Source: Agapetus fuscipes (Eukaryota > Arthropoda > Insecta > Trichoptera > Glossosomatidae). From it: DNA of 64,000 bases. This document shows, in pieces, positions 19,798-30,120 of the stretch (its first letter is position 1; each line of letters begins with the position of its first letter). The position numbers and the translations under genes were made by a program. The stretch lies in assembly GCA_951799405.1 (NCBI GenBank), contig OX637362.1, positions 11,270,493 to 11,334,492 of the forward strand. Direction: 5' to 3'. The notes under the pieces are model-generated. The model saw only the letters and a program-made list of their open reading frames with translations. It was not told where the DNA came from and did not search any database.

Positions 19798-19988
19798 CTG
19801 GGTTCACTCTGCCAATGTCACCCCTGTTTCAGGGAAGAGTTGCAGGGCCTGTGTTCATTTGAGATTGGGTTCTTATATTGCAGGTCCACATGCGGCATGT
19901 GTTAGCACGTACTTATATATGTCTGCTTGTGGGAATGCGTTTAATATGAATTTTAAATGATATATATCTTTGCAGCTTAGATTTAGAT
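19798..19988 (+). repeat. Family C repeat, head truncated
   Basis: From GGTTCACTCTGCCAATGTCA through CCCCTGTTTCAGGG and CACATGCGGCATGTGTTAGC to CTTTGCAGCTTAGATTTAGA. The first 50 bases are missing. Confidence 0.85.
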
Positions 19989-20004
19989 ACCATAGCCTAT
20001 TGTA

Positions 20005-20135
20005 ATCCCCGAAGGGTTCAAATGTCAAGTGCGAGACCTATTTATTTTCGCAGGCAAGGGGCAGACCTTGGGCTTGAATATTTCACGAAGGTTTTCCAGC
20101 TCCCATGGGGATTGGTTTTAATTTTTTTCTGGTAA
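20005..20135 (-). repeat. SINE A fragment, old
   Basis: TAATCCCCGAAGGGTTC, GACCTATTTATTTTCGCAGG and TTTTCCAGCTCCCATGGGGA follow the 3' half of SINE A in reverse. Confidence 0.65.
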
Positions 20136-20344
20136 CCCTTGTCTAAGATTTGTTATCCAACCTGTGTGACCCTGAAGCTCTTGAGGTTTGATTCCCAAGT
20201 TATCATCCTTTTTTATTTTATTTTTTTCATCTGTCTCACCATATAACTCTTATGAACATCTGTAGGTACTTCAAATTATCCGATAAACGTGACGGGTTAA
20301 CCTTTAATGTCTTTTTGCACGATTCGGTTTTCGGCTATCCGTAA

Positions 20345-20565
20345 CAGCCTTGTCACACTAGACGCATTCTACCCGGATTTGTCTATGGTTTTTTTACCCG
20401 GTGTGCAGTTGTGTATGGGCTTGTATGGGAGCTTTCAAACATGTCCCATTCTATCAAACACCAGGTAAACAATCCGGGCAGCATGCAATCTAGTGCGCAA
20501 TCTAGTTGAAAGCAAAATCACCCGGACAGAATGGTTTGTGTCTGAAATGGACCCAAGGGCCTTCC
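20345..20565. mobile_element. MITE family E
   Basis: GACGCATTCTACCCGGAT plus TGTCTATGGTTTT at the left and CAATCCGGGCAG at the right form imperfect terminal arms; related copies are at 34590 and 46455. No coding capacity. Confidence 0.6.
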
Positions 20566-20728
20566 CGGTCGCGAAGTGGATCGGATCGTCGGGTATATCA
20601 CACCGGAACCCTCTATACCCGTTCCGGTTCCGGCCCGGATTCAGTCACAACAACCCACGCCGGATCGAGTGAAAGCTGACGCATATATATGTTCACTTTT
20701 AAGTTTTCACGGATATTATACATGTTAA

Positions 20729-20886
20729 AAGGTTTTCGCGTAATCCGTTGATTATTCTTGATTTTGAGCCGACGTTTCGGATCGGTTACACGACAGGAGA
20801 ACCGCCCTGATGAGGAATCGTCTAACCGATCCGAAACGTCGGCTCAAAAACAATAACAGTCAACGGATTACCCGAAAACCTATTAA
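20729..20886. repeat. Foldback with hammerhead-like core
   Basis: Arms from GGTTTTCGCGTAATCCGTTG pair imperfectly, then perfectly for 24 bases around GAGCCGACGTTTCGGATCGG, with the complement at 20823-20846. The 36-base loop contains CTGATGAG (20807-20814), and GAAAC starts at 20833. This is the conserved core order of a hammerhead ribozyme, with TTTTGAGCCGACG / CGTCGGCTCAAAA as stem III. Stem I is weak, so self-cleavage is unproved. Confidence 0.6.
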
Positions 20887-21185
20887 CATTTACACTACGC
20901 GACTTGAGATTCGGTACTAGACCGGGTCATTTGAAAAGGCGTTTATTCCTTCCATCTCTATCATGGAGTATTTAGTTCTAAATGCACAGTGCGCCAAATG
21001 CCCGCCATGGTTTCTCTCGCTTCGCACCTGACGCCTAAATTTTCAGTTCCATCATTATGATGATTATCGTCCGCCATCATCTGCTAGTACTCGCATTTTT
21101 TATGTCATTAGTTGGATTTTTAGTTTGCTGAATGAATATTTCAATTCCTCATTGAGGTTTATAATTCTACTCGTATGAATGGATG

Positions 21186-21817
21186 GGATGTCTTGGGAAT
21201 TAGCGAGACAAGACTAAAAGGAGAAGAATCGGTAACACTTCCATCAGGACATATACTGTTTAGAAATAACTCACAATCCTCGGCTGGAGGAGTCGCCATC
21301 ATGATAAATAAAAACATTAAGAATAAAATAACTAAAATGATTAGTATATCACCCAGGGTACTATACGTAGTCCTGGAAATAAATAAAAAGTTTAAAATAC
21401 AAATCATACAGGCCTATGCTCCCACAAGTACAGCAGATGATGAAGAAATAGAAACATTTTATGAAGATATCACAGGGGCAAAAAACATGGAAAAGGCTAG
21501 GTTAACAATCTTAATGGGTGACTTTAATGCTAAGGTTGGAGAGAAAAAACAAGGAGACCCAGAATATATCGGAATGTTCGGACTTGGCAAAAGAAATGAG
21601 AGAGGAGAAACTCTCGTGGAATACCTTCAAAGCGAACAACTCTACTGTACAAATACATTTTTCAAAAAACAAAACCAAAGAAAATGGACTTGGAAGAGCC
21701 CAGATGGCAAGACAAAAAACGAGATTGATTATATTTTCACAGACAACTTAAAAACTTGCAAAGACGTATCAGTTTTAAACCGTTTTGATACGGGCAGCGA
21801 TCATAGACTAGTAAGAG
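21186..21817 (+). pseudogene. Outer RTE-like LINE, endonuclease part
   Basis: The frame encodes an APE-type endonuclease lacking its first strand. Visible motifs are LGISETRLKGEE (catalytic Glu), IQAYAPTS, LMGDFNAKVG (Asp and Asn), a DYIFTDN segment and SDHRLV (catalytic His). The first codons (MNGW) come from the target duplication, so the ATG at 21175 is not a native start. The frame is open until the inserted CR1-like LINE. Confidence 0.85.
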
Positions 21818-24800
21818 GGAAGGGAGGTGGCGCTTTGTAGCTGCCTGGTGTGTTTGTTGCTTGCTGCACTTGTAAAATTAATTAAAATTACGAGTCTTTG
21901 GCAAATTTGTCTTTGTTGTGTCATAGTTTGCTGTTTTTGTGTTGCTTGAGCTTTTTGTGACTTTTGCAGTGCATTTCTTGTGTTATTATAACTGATTTGC
22001 GAACTTTAATTGTTTACTTTTAAAATGACTTATTATTGTTGCAAACTGTTATTTATGAGCGCAAACTTCTTCTTCTATGTGTTAAATCTTGCTAAAGAGC
22101 AGGAGCGCCAGCGTCAAGTGCAAATTACCTACCAATGATCAGCTACAGCATTGAACAATTGTTAAGTTGGCGTGATTGGAACTCCACTGTTGATGTTGAT
22201 GTTTTGACAGCAAATGGCCTGCATCAATCTGTCAAACTCTCGACTTTTAAACCAAGATTTCGGGGCAAGCGCTCCGGAAGAAAGGTCAAACTTTGTCAGT
22301 TAAATAGAGGTCGTCACTCAACGCAGAGTCACCGTAACTTGAAGATTGCAACATGGAACTGCCGATCACTAACAAGGAGAGTTGATATTGTTGATGATGT
22401 GATCAGCGAGCACTGCATAGACATCCTGGCTCTTACTGAGACCTGGCACGAGGGTAGTGAAGACCTCAGCATTAAGCGCCTACGCAGCATGGGATACTCT
22501 GTCATAGAAAAGGCTCGAAAAATGCCACCCACTGAATCTGCACACATAACTAACCATGGCGGAGTGGTCATAGTGGTAAAAAATGGTTTTAGGGTCTCTC
22601 AGATACAGAGTGTTCCTGAATTTTCTTCTTTTGAGTGCATTGCTGGCGTGTTTACGTCTCGTGGATCATCAGTGTTGATTGTGAATGTCTACAGGCCTGG
22701 ATCCAAGCCTCCCTGTACGTTATTCTTCGATGAATTCAAGAAGCTTTTGACACGCCTGACAACCTATTCCATGCTAGTGTTTATTGTGGGAGATATGAAC
22801 ATCCGGCTTGATAGAGCGGAGGATGGCCACAGCACCAAGTTTTTATGTATGTTGCATGATTTCAATTTTCATCAGCGGGTGAACCAGGTGACGCATGATG
22901 CAGGTGGTATCCTGGATGTTGTGATTTGTAATGCAGGTGATCCTCTGCTACAGTGTCAAGTCCTTGACATTGGCCACACGGATCATCGCCTAGTAACCGC
23001 AGTTACGGTATTCAACCCTCCAAAACCAATTTTTAAACGTATCACAAACAGACCTTGGCGGAATTTTAATGTTGAGCAGTTTCAATGTGAGTTGTCTGGA
23101 AGCGACATCTGCAACAAAAACTTTATTGCCTCGGCAGACACGAACAAACTTATCAAATCTTACAATAGCACCATGCTCTCGCTGATCAACAAATACGCTC
23201 CTCTCAAAACAACCATCAGGAGACAGAGAAGATCTGAGTGCTGGTTTGATGAGGAATGCAGATGTGGCAAAGCAGAGATGAGACGCCTTGAGAGGAGGTA
23301 TCGACGGTGTCGCACAGAAACTGCACGTGCAACCTGGATGAATGCCCAGACCATCTATTGGACTTTGATAAGGAGGAAAAGGTCGTCCTACTGGACCAGA
23401 AAAATGGAGACCGAAGCCAAGAACCCCAGGGCGCTGTGGAAGTCGATGAGCTTTGTCCTGGGAAAAAGTTCTACTCAGCATCCGGAGCTTCCTGCAAGTG
23501 AATTCTCTCGTCACTTTTCAGAGAAGTTACGAAGAATAAGAGAATCCAGTGCAGCGACCATTTTTAATCCCCCAGAGTCAAACAATTGTTGCAATGTTAT
23601 TTTTTCATTTAAGCCTGTCTTGTTGAATGATGTTGTTAAGCTTGTACTCACATGTCCAAACAAGCAATGTAAACTAGATCCAATTCCAACATGGCTGGTC
23701 AAAAGATGCTTAAGTGAGGTGGCACCTATTCTGTCAGCATTGGTCAACAAGTCTCTCACTACAGAGTGTATTTTTCCCACGGAACTTAAAAAATCAATTG
23801 TTACACCAATTCTCAAAAAATCAAGCCTTCCAGCTGATTTTGTGGAAAATTATAGACCTGTGTCGTCCGTTCCTTTTATATCGAAAATTATTGAGAAGGC
23901 CGTTGTTTGGCAACTCACTCAGCACATGGAGCGAGGCGGATATCTGTCTAAGTTTCAGTCAGCATATAGAAAAGCTCATTCCACTGAGACTGCCTTACTT
24001 CGCATTGTGAATGATGTGATAGCTGCGGTTGGGGACGGTGCTCTTGCCATGGTGGCAGTACTTGACATGAGCGCTGCCTTCGACACTGTTGATCACAGTA
24101 TACTCATCACTAAGCTTGATAGGTTGTACGGAGTCCGAGGAGGAGTATCTAAATTGCTATCTTCATATCTGAAAGGCAGATGTCAGACTGTGGATGTTGA
24201 TGGTGAGTCATCAGGTATGCCCATGGACTGTGGTGTGCCTCAGGGATCTGTGCTCGGGCCTTTACTTTTTACCCTGTACACAAATGATCTTGAGAGCACT
24301 GTACTGATGAACGGCACCAGCTACTATTCTTATGCTGATGATATTCTACTTTGTCGTTTCTGTCAGCCATCTATGACAGATGCCTGTAGTCTTGAGATGG
24401 TCCGGTGCATTGAAGTGGTGGCTGAGTGGATGGCAAGGTGTCGCCTTAGAATGAATCCAGACAAGACAGAATTCATCTGGATGTCGTCTCCTGGTAGGAA
24501 ACACTTGCTTGGCTCTTCACCAATTAAAGTAATGGGCCTGGATGTATATCCATCTAGCTCAATTAAGTTTCTTGGGGTCCATCTTGACAATACTCTCTCC
24601 ATGAGTACGCAAATAAGCTCGACTGTGAGCTCCTGTTTTTTTCACCTGAGGCAGTTGAGATGGGTCAGAAACTGTTTGACATCCGAAGCTGCTAAGATTC
24701 TCATTGCGTCCTTTGTTGTGTCGAGACTGGATTATTGCAATGGTCTGTTCTGGGGTCTTCCAAGGTTTCAGCAGTCTAGACTGCAGTCCGTCTTTAATGC

Positions 24801-25271
24801 TGCAGCCAAATTACTTTTAGGAGGACGAAAAACTGACCATGTCTCTCCTCTGTTGCGGCGCCTTCATTGGCTGCGAGTCCCAGAGAGGATTGAGTACAAA
24901 ATATGTGTTTCTGTTTTTAATGCCCTCAGAGGAGTTGCCCCATCGTACTTGTGTGAATTGTGCAGAGTCGACCAGATAGGTGGAAAACGATGCACTCTTC
25001 GTTCTGCACAGAGTGACGCCGTAAACAGGCTTCAACTGCCTCTTCGACGGAACAGAACTGGTTTCGGAGACAGGGCTTTTAGTTCGGCTGGTCCATCCTG
25101 CTGGAATAGTCTACCTCTGGAGTTGAGAACAGAGACCAGTGTTGGCAGTTTCAGGAAGTTGCTTAAGACACATTTGTTTAACAGAAGCTTCAACACATAA
25201 AAGCGCCCTTGGGGTGGCTAGTGCCACTAAACGGCGCTGTATACAAATTGTCCAATTATTATTATTATTAT
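21818..25271 (+). mobile_element. CR1-superfamily LINE, apparently full length
   Basis: A 3454-bp insertion starting GGAAGGGAGGTGGCGCTTTG, with a 317-base 5' region, one long ORF, a 70-base 3' UTR and an (ATT)n tail. No ORF1 precedes the polymerase. Intact coding and clean target duplications indicate a young copy. The C-terminal style (SRLDYCNGLFWGLP, LLRRLHWLRVPERIEYK) places it in the CR1/L2/Crack/Daphne group; the exact clade needs a phylogeny. Confidence 0.88.
22135..25200 (+). CDS. Endonuclease-reverse transcriptase of the CR1-like LINE
   Basis: This 1021-residue protein would carry out target-primed reverse transcription. An APE endonuclease comes first: N75 in ATWNCRSL, E102 in LTETW, D220 and N222 in GDMNIRLD, D283-H284 in TDHRLV. 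A reverse transcriptase follows: ENYRPVSSVPFISKIIEK, palm motif A with D644 in VLDMSAAFDTVDH, GVPQGSVLGPLLF from 700 and YADD at 733-736. The C-terminal region ends with the WNSLPLELR and FRKLLKTHLF motifs usual in CR1-type proteins. Every catalytic residue I can identify is present and there is no internal stop. The ATG at 22135 is the first in frame after stops; its context is unremarkable. Expression from a 5' UTR promoter is an inference. Confidence 0.9.
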   Translation: MISYSIEQLLSWRDWNSTVDVDVLTANGLHQSVKLSTFKPRFRGKRSGRKVKLCQLNRGRHSTQSHRNLKIATWNCRSLTRRVDIVDDVISEHCIDILALTETWHEGSEDLSIKRLRSMGYSVIEKARKMPPTESAHITNHGGVVIVVKNGFRVSQIQSVPEFSSFECIAGVFTSRGSSVLIVNVYRPGSKPPCTLFFDEFKKLLTRLTTYSMLVFIVGDMNIRLDRAEDGHSTKFLCMLHDFNFHQRVNQVTHDAGGILDVVICNAGDPLLQCQVLDIGHTDHRLVTAVTVFNPPKPIFKRITNRPWRNFNVEQFQCELSGSDICNKNFIASADTNKLIKSYNSTMLSLINKYAPLKTTIRRQRRSECWFDEECRCGKAEMRRLERRYRRCRTETARATWMNAQTIYWTLIRRKRSSYWTRKMETEAKNPRALWKSMSFVLGKSSTQHPELPASEFSRHFSEKLRRIRESSAATIFNPPESNNCCNVIFSFKPVLLNDVVKLVLTCPNKQCKLDPIPTWLVKRCLSEVAPILSALVNKSLTTECIFPTELKKSIVTPILKKSSLPADFVENYRPVSSVPFISKIIEKAVVWQLTQHMERGGYLSKFQSAYRKAHSTETALLRIVNDVIAAVGDGALAMVAVLDMSAAFDTVDHSILITKLDRLYGVRGGVSKLLSSYLKGRCQTVDVDGESSGMPMDCGVPQGSVLGPLLFTLYTNDLESTVLMNGTSYYSYADDILLCRFCQPSMTDACSLEMVRCIEVVAEWMARCRLRMNPDKTEFIWMSSPGRKHLLGSSPIKVMGLDVYPSSSIKFLGVHLDNTLSMSTQISSTVSSCFFHLRQLRWVRNCLTSEAAKILIASFVVSRLDYCNGLFWGLPRFQQSRLQSVFNAAAKLLLGGRKTDHVSPLLRRLHWLRVPERIEYKICVSVFNALRGVAPSYLCELCRVDQIGGKRCTLRSAQSDAVNRLQLPLRRNRTGFGDRAFSSAGPSCWNSLPLELRTETSVGSFRKLLKTHLFNRSFNT

Positions 25272-25277
25272 TAAGAG

Positions 25278-27390
25278 CAACATTTAAGATAAACACTAAG
25301 ACTGAGAGATATAATATGGTAAATAAAAAGAACAAAAAACAACCCACAGTGGAAATGATCAAGCACCAAAGGGCAACATTTAATACAAAAATGAAAGACA
25401 AATTGGAACCCCTAACAAATCTAAACAACATGGGATTAAACGACTTATCAGAAAAGATTACTTCAGATTTTCAAACAGTCGGAAAGACTCTTTCATTTAA
25501 GCAGAAAAAAAAAAATAACAAACTATCTGCAAATACAATAACACTTATGGAAAAAAGAAAAAGTATGGGCAGAGACACCATCGAATATAAAGAAATAAAT
25601 AAAACAATCAAAAGAGAGGTGAGAAAGGATCTACGAAAATTTAATAACGAGCTTATTACAAAGACAATAAAGTCAAACAAAAATATGAAGGTTTTAAGGA
25701 GAAATAACGCGGAAGGAAAGAAAAATATTACTAAAGTGAAAGACAAAAATGGCAGGACATTAAACGATAAGGCCGAGATCACTGGAGCGATTCATGAATT
25801 CTACACTGACCTATATACATCTAAAACACAAAATATAAACCAATCACAAAATACCGTAATACTTAACGTGGGATCAGAAGATGTACCAGAAATAACTCAC
25901 GAGGAGATGGAAAATGCTCTAAAATACATGAAGAAAAATAAAGCTCCAGGAGAAGACAAAATTACAAATGATATTTTAAAGATGGGCTGCAAAAAATTAA
26001 ATGAAGCCGTGAAAATACTTCTAAATAAATGCATTGAATTAGAAGCCATACCAGAAAACTGGCAAAATGCTGAAGTGATACTATTATTCAAAAAAGGAGA
26101 TCCGGAAGATTTGGAGAATTATCGACCAATAAGCTTACTGTCCCACCTGTATAAATTGCTTACAAAGATCCTAACAAATCGTTTAACACAAAAACTTGAC
26201 ATGTACCAACCGGTTGAACAAGCAGGGTTTAGAAAGGGTTTTGGAACAACTGATCACATCCAGACTGTCCGTTTACTGATTGAGATGACAACTGAATACA
26301 AAATCCCAATTCATCTGGCTTTTGTGGACTACAAAAAAGCTTTCGATTCTGTAGAACCATGGGCTATCATACAGGCTCTAAACGACGCAAGAATCGACTC
26401 CAGATATTCAAGGCTCATTAAATTTATATAATGATCATGCCACAATGGATATTAAACTTGACGACGAAACAAGAACTGATAAAATAAACATTAAGCGAGG
26501 AGTTCGACAAGGGGACACTATATCTCCTAAATTGTTTACGCTGGCCCTGGAGAATATTTTTAAAATGATGAATTGGGACAACAAAGGGATCAAAATTGAT
26601 GGAGTTTACCTGAACCACCTCCGTTTTGCCGACGACATAGTGCTTATAAGCAAAGACATCGAAGAGCTGAAGAGTATGATCAAAGAACTGCATGAAACCT
26701 CTCTGAAAATTGGTCTTGAAATGAACATCAGTAAAACAAAAAAAAAAAAATATGAGCCCAACAAACGAAAGCCTAAACATCAACAACAAACACATAGAGG
26801 CTGTAAATGAATATATCTACCTTGGACACAAGATCAAAATGGGAAAGGAAAACCAAACTGCAGAGATACCCAGACGAATAGGATTGGGCTGGGCAGCTTT
26901 TGGAAAATTAAAGCACACACTCGAAAATAAAGACATCCCAATGAACCTAAAGAGAAAGATCTACGAGACTTGCATCCTCCCTGTGACAACATATGGCCTA
27001 GAAACCATCTCGCTAACCGCAGTGAGCGTCCATAAATTAAAGTGCTCACAACGATCCATGGAAAGACGGATGTTGGGAATAAGTCTTAAAGATAGAAAAA
27101 GAAACGAAGACATCAGACACCTAACAAAAGTCACAGACATCATGGATCGTATTGCAAAACTAAAATGGCAATGGGCAGGCCATATGGCAAGACGAGATGA
27201 CAACCGATGGGCAACGAAAATCCTCAAGTGGCGACCATGGGAAGATAAAAGAAGCGTCGGCAGACCACAAAAAAGATGGTCAGATGACATTGTTCCAGTC
27301 GCGGGGCGGAAATGGATTCAGAGGGCACAGGATAGAAAGGAGTGGAGAAACATGGAAGAGGCCTATATCCAGCAGTGGAGAGATGGCTAA
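25278..27390 (+). pseudogene. Outer RTE-like LINE, reverse transcriptase part with frameshifts
   Basis: The first frame carries a Lys-rich linker, an EMENALKYMKKNKAPGEDKI segment, LLFKKGDPEDLENYRPISLL and palm motif A in FVDYKKAFDSV. It breaks at about 26428, where the spacing implies a 2-base loss. A second frame continues with GVRQGDTISPKLF and FADDIVLIS (the YADD-equivalent is FADD). A third frame starts after the poly-A tract at 26737 and carries the C-terminal thumb-like region to MARRDDNRWATKILKW and a GRPQKRW segment. The order is that of RTE-class LINEs. Two frameshifts make it defective. Confidence 0.85.
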
Positions 27391-27428
27391 GGAAGAAGAA
27401 GAAGAAGAATGAATGGATGATTTAAATC

Positions 27429-27720
27429 AGGCCGGTCGATAGCTCAGTCGGTAGAGTGCTTGCATTCCATGCCGTGAGCTCGGATTCGAATCCTACCAAG
27501 GGTGTCAGAAATGATTTCCTACACCAAAATAAAATACCGACAAGGTTTACTCAGCCTTCACAAGAAATGAGTACCAGCCCGGTCGGGAGCTGGGAAACCC
27601 CCACTTCAACTGAAGTGGTTGGAGTAATGCCAGCCCCCTTACCTGTAAAAATAAATAGGTTCCACTCGCCACATGCGAAACTCTTCGTAGATAACGTGGC
27701 ACTAAGTACAAAAACGTGCT
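27429..27720 (+). mobile_element. SINE A1
   Basis: Head GGTCGATAGCTCAGTCGGTA with B box GATTCGAATCC, body to CACATGCGAAACTCTTCGTA. The 3' end is altered after GATAACGTGGCA. It lies ten bases beyond the right TSD of the outer LINE. Confidence 0.85.
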
Positions 27721-28284
27721 CAAATGCGCCTCCAAGACCTATGGCAGTTATGGCAGACTGTCGTGACTCGTGTGGTAGGTGTATGGGACTGAAGGAGGAA
27801 GGAGTTGGACAGACAGAGGTGGCTGCGGTTGATCAAGGAGTCCAAGACACACCCCGGGTTGTGCCATTGATTATAGCTAAGTACCAATATATTCAATTTT
27901 GAACGAAGCGTAAGCTTTGGTTCGACACATATGCCAAGGCTGAATACTTACTGAATAAGTGCTGAATCACTGATTTGAGAAATCTTGAATAAAACATTTT
28001 AGTGGGTGTAACTTCTCATGGTAATTAGTGAACCAATTATAAGAAAGTAACATGACAAACTTCTGAACTACAGGACTTTCACATTTTTTAGTGCGTTCTC
28101 TCGTAGAAAATAGGAAAAAAGGTGCGTTTACCTAAGAAACTCATGTTGGCTTCATATGTCACTTGTTCAATTTTACCTTTAATGTATCTATAGATATACC
28201 TAGTCCTGTTGTTTTATTCGCGCTGTTGTTTTTAACTTCACGTGAAAGCCTTCCACCAATTGAAAAAATATATGACCCTGTATG
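27721..28284. other. No gene seen
   Basis: Mixed-composition DNA. 27735-27900 stays in frame with the SINE but shows no protein family. 28205-28255 weakly resembles the 80-base segment duplicated at 60475 and 60836. Confidence 0.35.
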
Positions 28285-28368
28285 ACTCTGGTTATGACTC
28301 TGGAGGAAATGAAAGAAGTATTTAAGGACAGAAAGAAATGGCGGTTGATCTGTAATGCTGGCGGTTAG
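28285..28368 (+). pseudogene. RTE-like LINE, last codons
   Basis: MTLEEMKEVFKDRKKWRLIC then NAGG and a stop: the very end of the RTE ORF, followed after about 110 T-rich bases by a family C unit in the same orientation. Confidence 0.75.
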
Positions 28369-28477
28369 GGCTAAGGTTTCTCAAGTTTTCCAAATTTTTG
28401 TAAATTTTAGATTGGAATTTTGATTTTAATGTCTATCCATTTGTTTATGTCTAAAATGTTATTTGTTGTGTATATTC

Positions 28478-28732
28478 CTTTACTTATAGGTTGGTATGCA
28501 GCTGACCACCCATGCTGTAGAAAATGGTTCACTTTGCCAATGTCACCCCTGTTTCAGGAAAGGTTGGCAAGAGTTGAAGGGTGTATAATGTATATCCATT
28601 TGAGATTTGGTTTTTATGTTGTAGGTTCACATGCGGCATGCTCAAGCGCGAACTTATACGTGTCTGCTTGTGAGAATGCACGTAATGTGAATCCCCAATG
28701 TTACATATCTTTACAACTTAGATTAGATTAGC
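28478..28732 (+). repeat. Family C repeat, full unit
   Basis: From TTCCTTTACTTATAGGTTGG through CCCCTGTTTCAGGA to ACTTAGATTAGATTAG. It lies downstream of the RTE ORF end at 28368. Confidence 0.9.
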
Positions 28733-29100
28733 TTCTGACAAGTACCAGGAGGGTTTGAGCATACTATACGAGTAGCATCGTAGCATTTTATGGGACCTCT
28801 TATTTATTTCGTACTTAAATTTTCTTCCCCTTGCAAAACTAATAAAAAATCTACCACGCCCCGAATTATATGAAGGGACCAACTCTGCCTTGGGCTAACT
28901 GCAAATTCCCACGAGCCTTAGTCCAAACTGGGAGGCTGTGGGCTTTAAAGTGGAGTTGGTGAGTTAATTTATACAACATATGAATGTACCATCAATCAAC
29001 TGGCGTAATTATATTTATTAAGAATGCGTCTAATTTTTAAACTCATTTTTCTGTTAAATTACTTTCTCAAAAATTTATATCGTGCTATCTCATTACCAGT
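28733..29100. other. No feature recognised
   Basis: AT-rich, without visible repeats or genes. Confidence 0.4.
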
Positions 29101-29104
29101 TAAA

Positions 29105-29612
29105 AAGTCCGGTCGATAGCTCAGTTGGTAGAATGCTTGCATTCCATGCCGAGAGCACGAGTTTAATCCCAAGGTGTACTCAGCCTTCACAAGAAGTGAG
29201 ACTCACCGACTCCGGGAGCTGGAAAACACCCACTTCAACTGAAACGGGGCTATTTTTAGACATTTTAGTCGTCGGTTGAGCCAACGCTTTGACAAACTAA
29301 TGATGCATTTGTATGAAGACCTGTCAATCCAAGATGGCCGCAAGTGAACAGCTGATTTGTTTTCATACAAATATTACAAAATTCGGTAGGTAAGAATGAC
29401 CGTGCTGATGAAACTTCCAGCTCAGGCACCATTAGTTTGTCAAAGCGTGGGCTCAACCGACGACTAAAATGTCCAAAAATTGCCCCGAAAGTGATTGGTG
29501 TGAGGCCGGCCCCCTTACCCATAAAACTAAACAGGTCCCGAATTGCCACATGCGACTCCTTCGGGGATAACGCAGGCAAGAAGTTACACTATATGTGTAG
29601 CTTAGTTGCGTT
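29105..29612 (+). mobile_element. SINE A2 split by a MITE
   Basis: Head with AAAAAGTCCGGTCGATAGCT (the junction sequence of the B-A2 dimer, here with SINE B lost), then the body to CACTTCAACTGAAA. It resumes after the MITE with AAAGTGATTGGTGTGAGGCC and ends TGTGTAGCTTAGTTGCGTTT. The uninterrupted sequence at 18020 shows the pre-insertion order. Confidence 0.88.
29245..29487. mobile_element. 243-bp MITE with 3-bp TSD, carrying part of MITE F
   Basis: Terminal arms of about 58 bases start CGGGGCTATTTTTAGACATT and pair with the right end. The trinucleotide AAA flanks it (29242-29244 and 29488-29490). Its centre, roughly 29308-29428, is the middle and right part of MITE F (CTGTCAATCCAAGATGGCCG ... 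GTAGGTAAGAATGACCG). Confidence 0.85.
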
Positions 29613-29824
29613 TAGAGTCCGTGTCCATCTTCTGGCCTCGCTAAAGAGCGCACTTGAGACCGCACTCATTGAACGACTGCGTTTTATTCAGTTATGCTAT
29701 ACATATATGTAATGGTGACATGGTCCACTATGTGCAACTAGTACTGTTAACAAGCAGTGGCGGTCAACCTTGGTTACCATAATGCTTACATGCATTTTGT
29801 AATATTTCCCAACTTCTGCATCTT

Positions 29825-30000
29825 TTTTCCTTGACTTATAGGTTGGTATGACGCTGACCACCCATACTGTAAAAATGGTTCACTTTGCAATGTCACTTCC
29901 CGTTTCAAGGAAAGGTCAGCAAAAGTTGCAGGGTTTATGCTCATTTGAGGTTTGGATTGTAATTTGTAAGGACGCATTCAGCATTTATTGATTGTCGGGG
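29825..30000 (+). repeat. Family C repeat, tail missing
   Basis: TTCCTTGACTTATAGGTTGG to TTATTGATTGTCGGGGCATT, with a CCCGTTTCAAGGAA form of the hairpin. Confidence 0.8.
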
Positions 30001-30120
30001 CATTCACTTAGTAATCATTCATCTTAAAAGATTAAAAAAATAAAAACGTCTTTCTTTGTATTGATTTCTTTTTTAGGTTTTGTTGTTGACCTGTTTATAC
30101 CTGAATGTTGTTTCTTATGT

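Larger units (their letters stand above)
21175..27419 (+). mobile_element. RTE-like LINE interrupted by a CR1-like LINE, with both TSDs
   Basis: The outer element spans 21186-27408 and is flanked by the 11-base duplication ATGAATGGATG (21175-21185 and 27409-27419). Its 3' tail is (GAA)n. It is 5'-truncated inside the endonuclease domain. The inner element occupies 21818-25271 with a TAAGAG duplication (21812-21817 and 25272-25277). Removing it restores the outer reading frame across the join (...DHRLVR then ATFKINT...). The layering is therefore certain from the sequence. Confidence 0.92.

Noticed and set aside
27456..27902. Recurrent ORF with FTQPSQEMSTSPLGSWETPT-like sequence in many places
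   Set aside because: It is the translated body of SINE A, present in every copy and in either orientation. SINE bodies are not coding.
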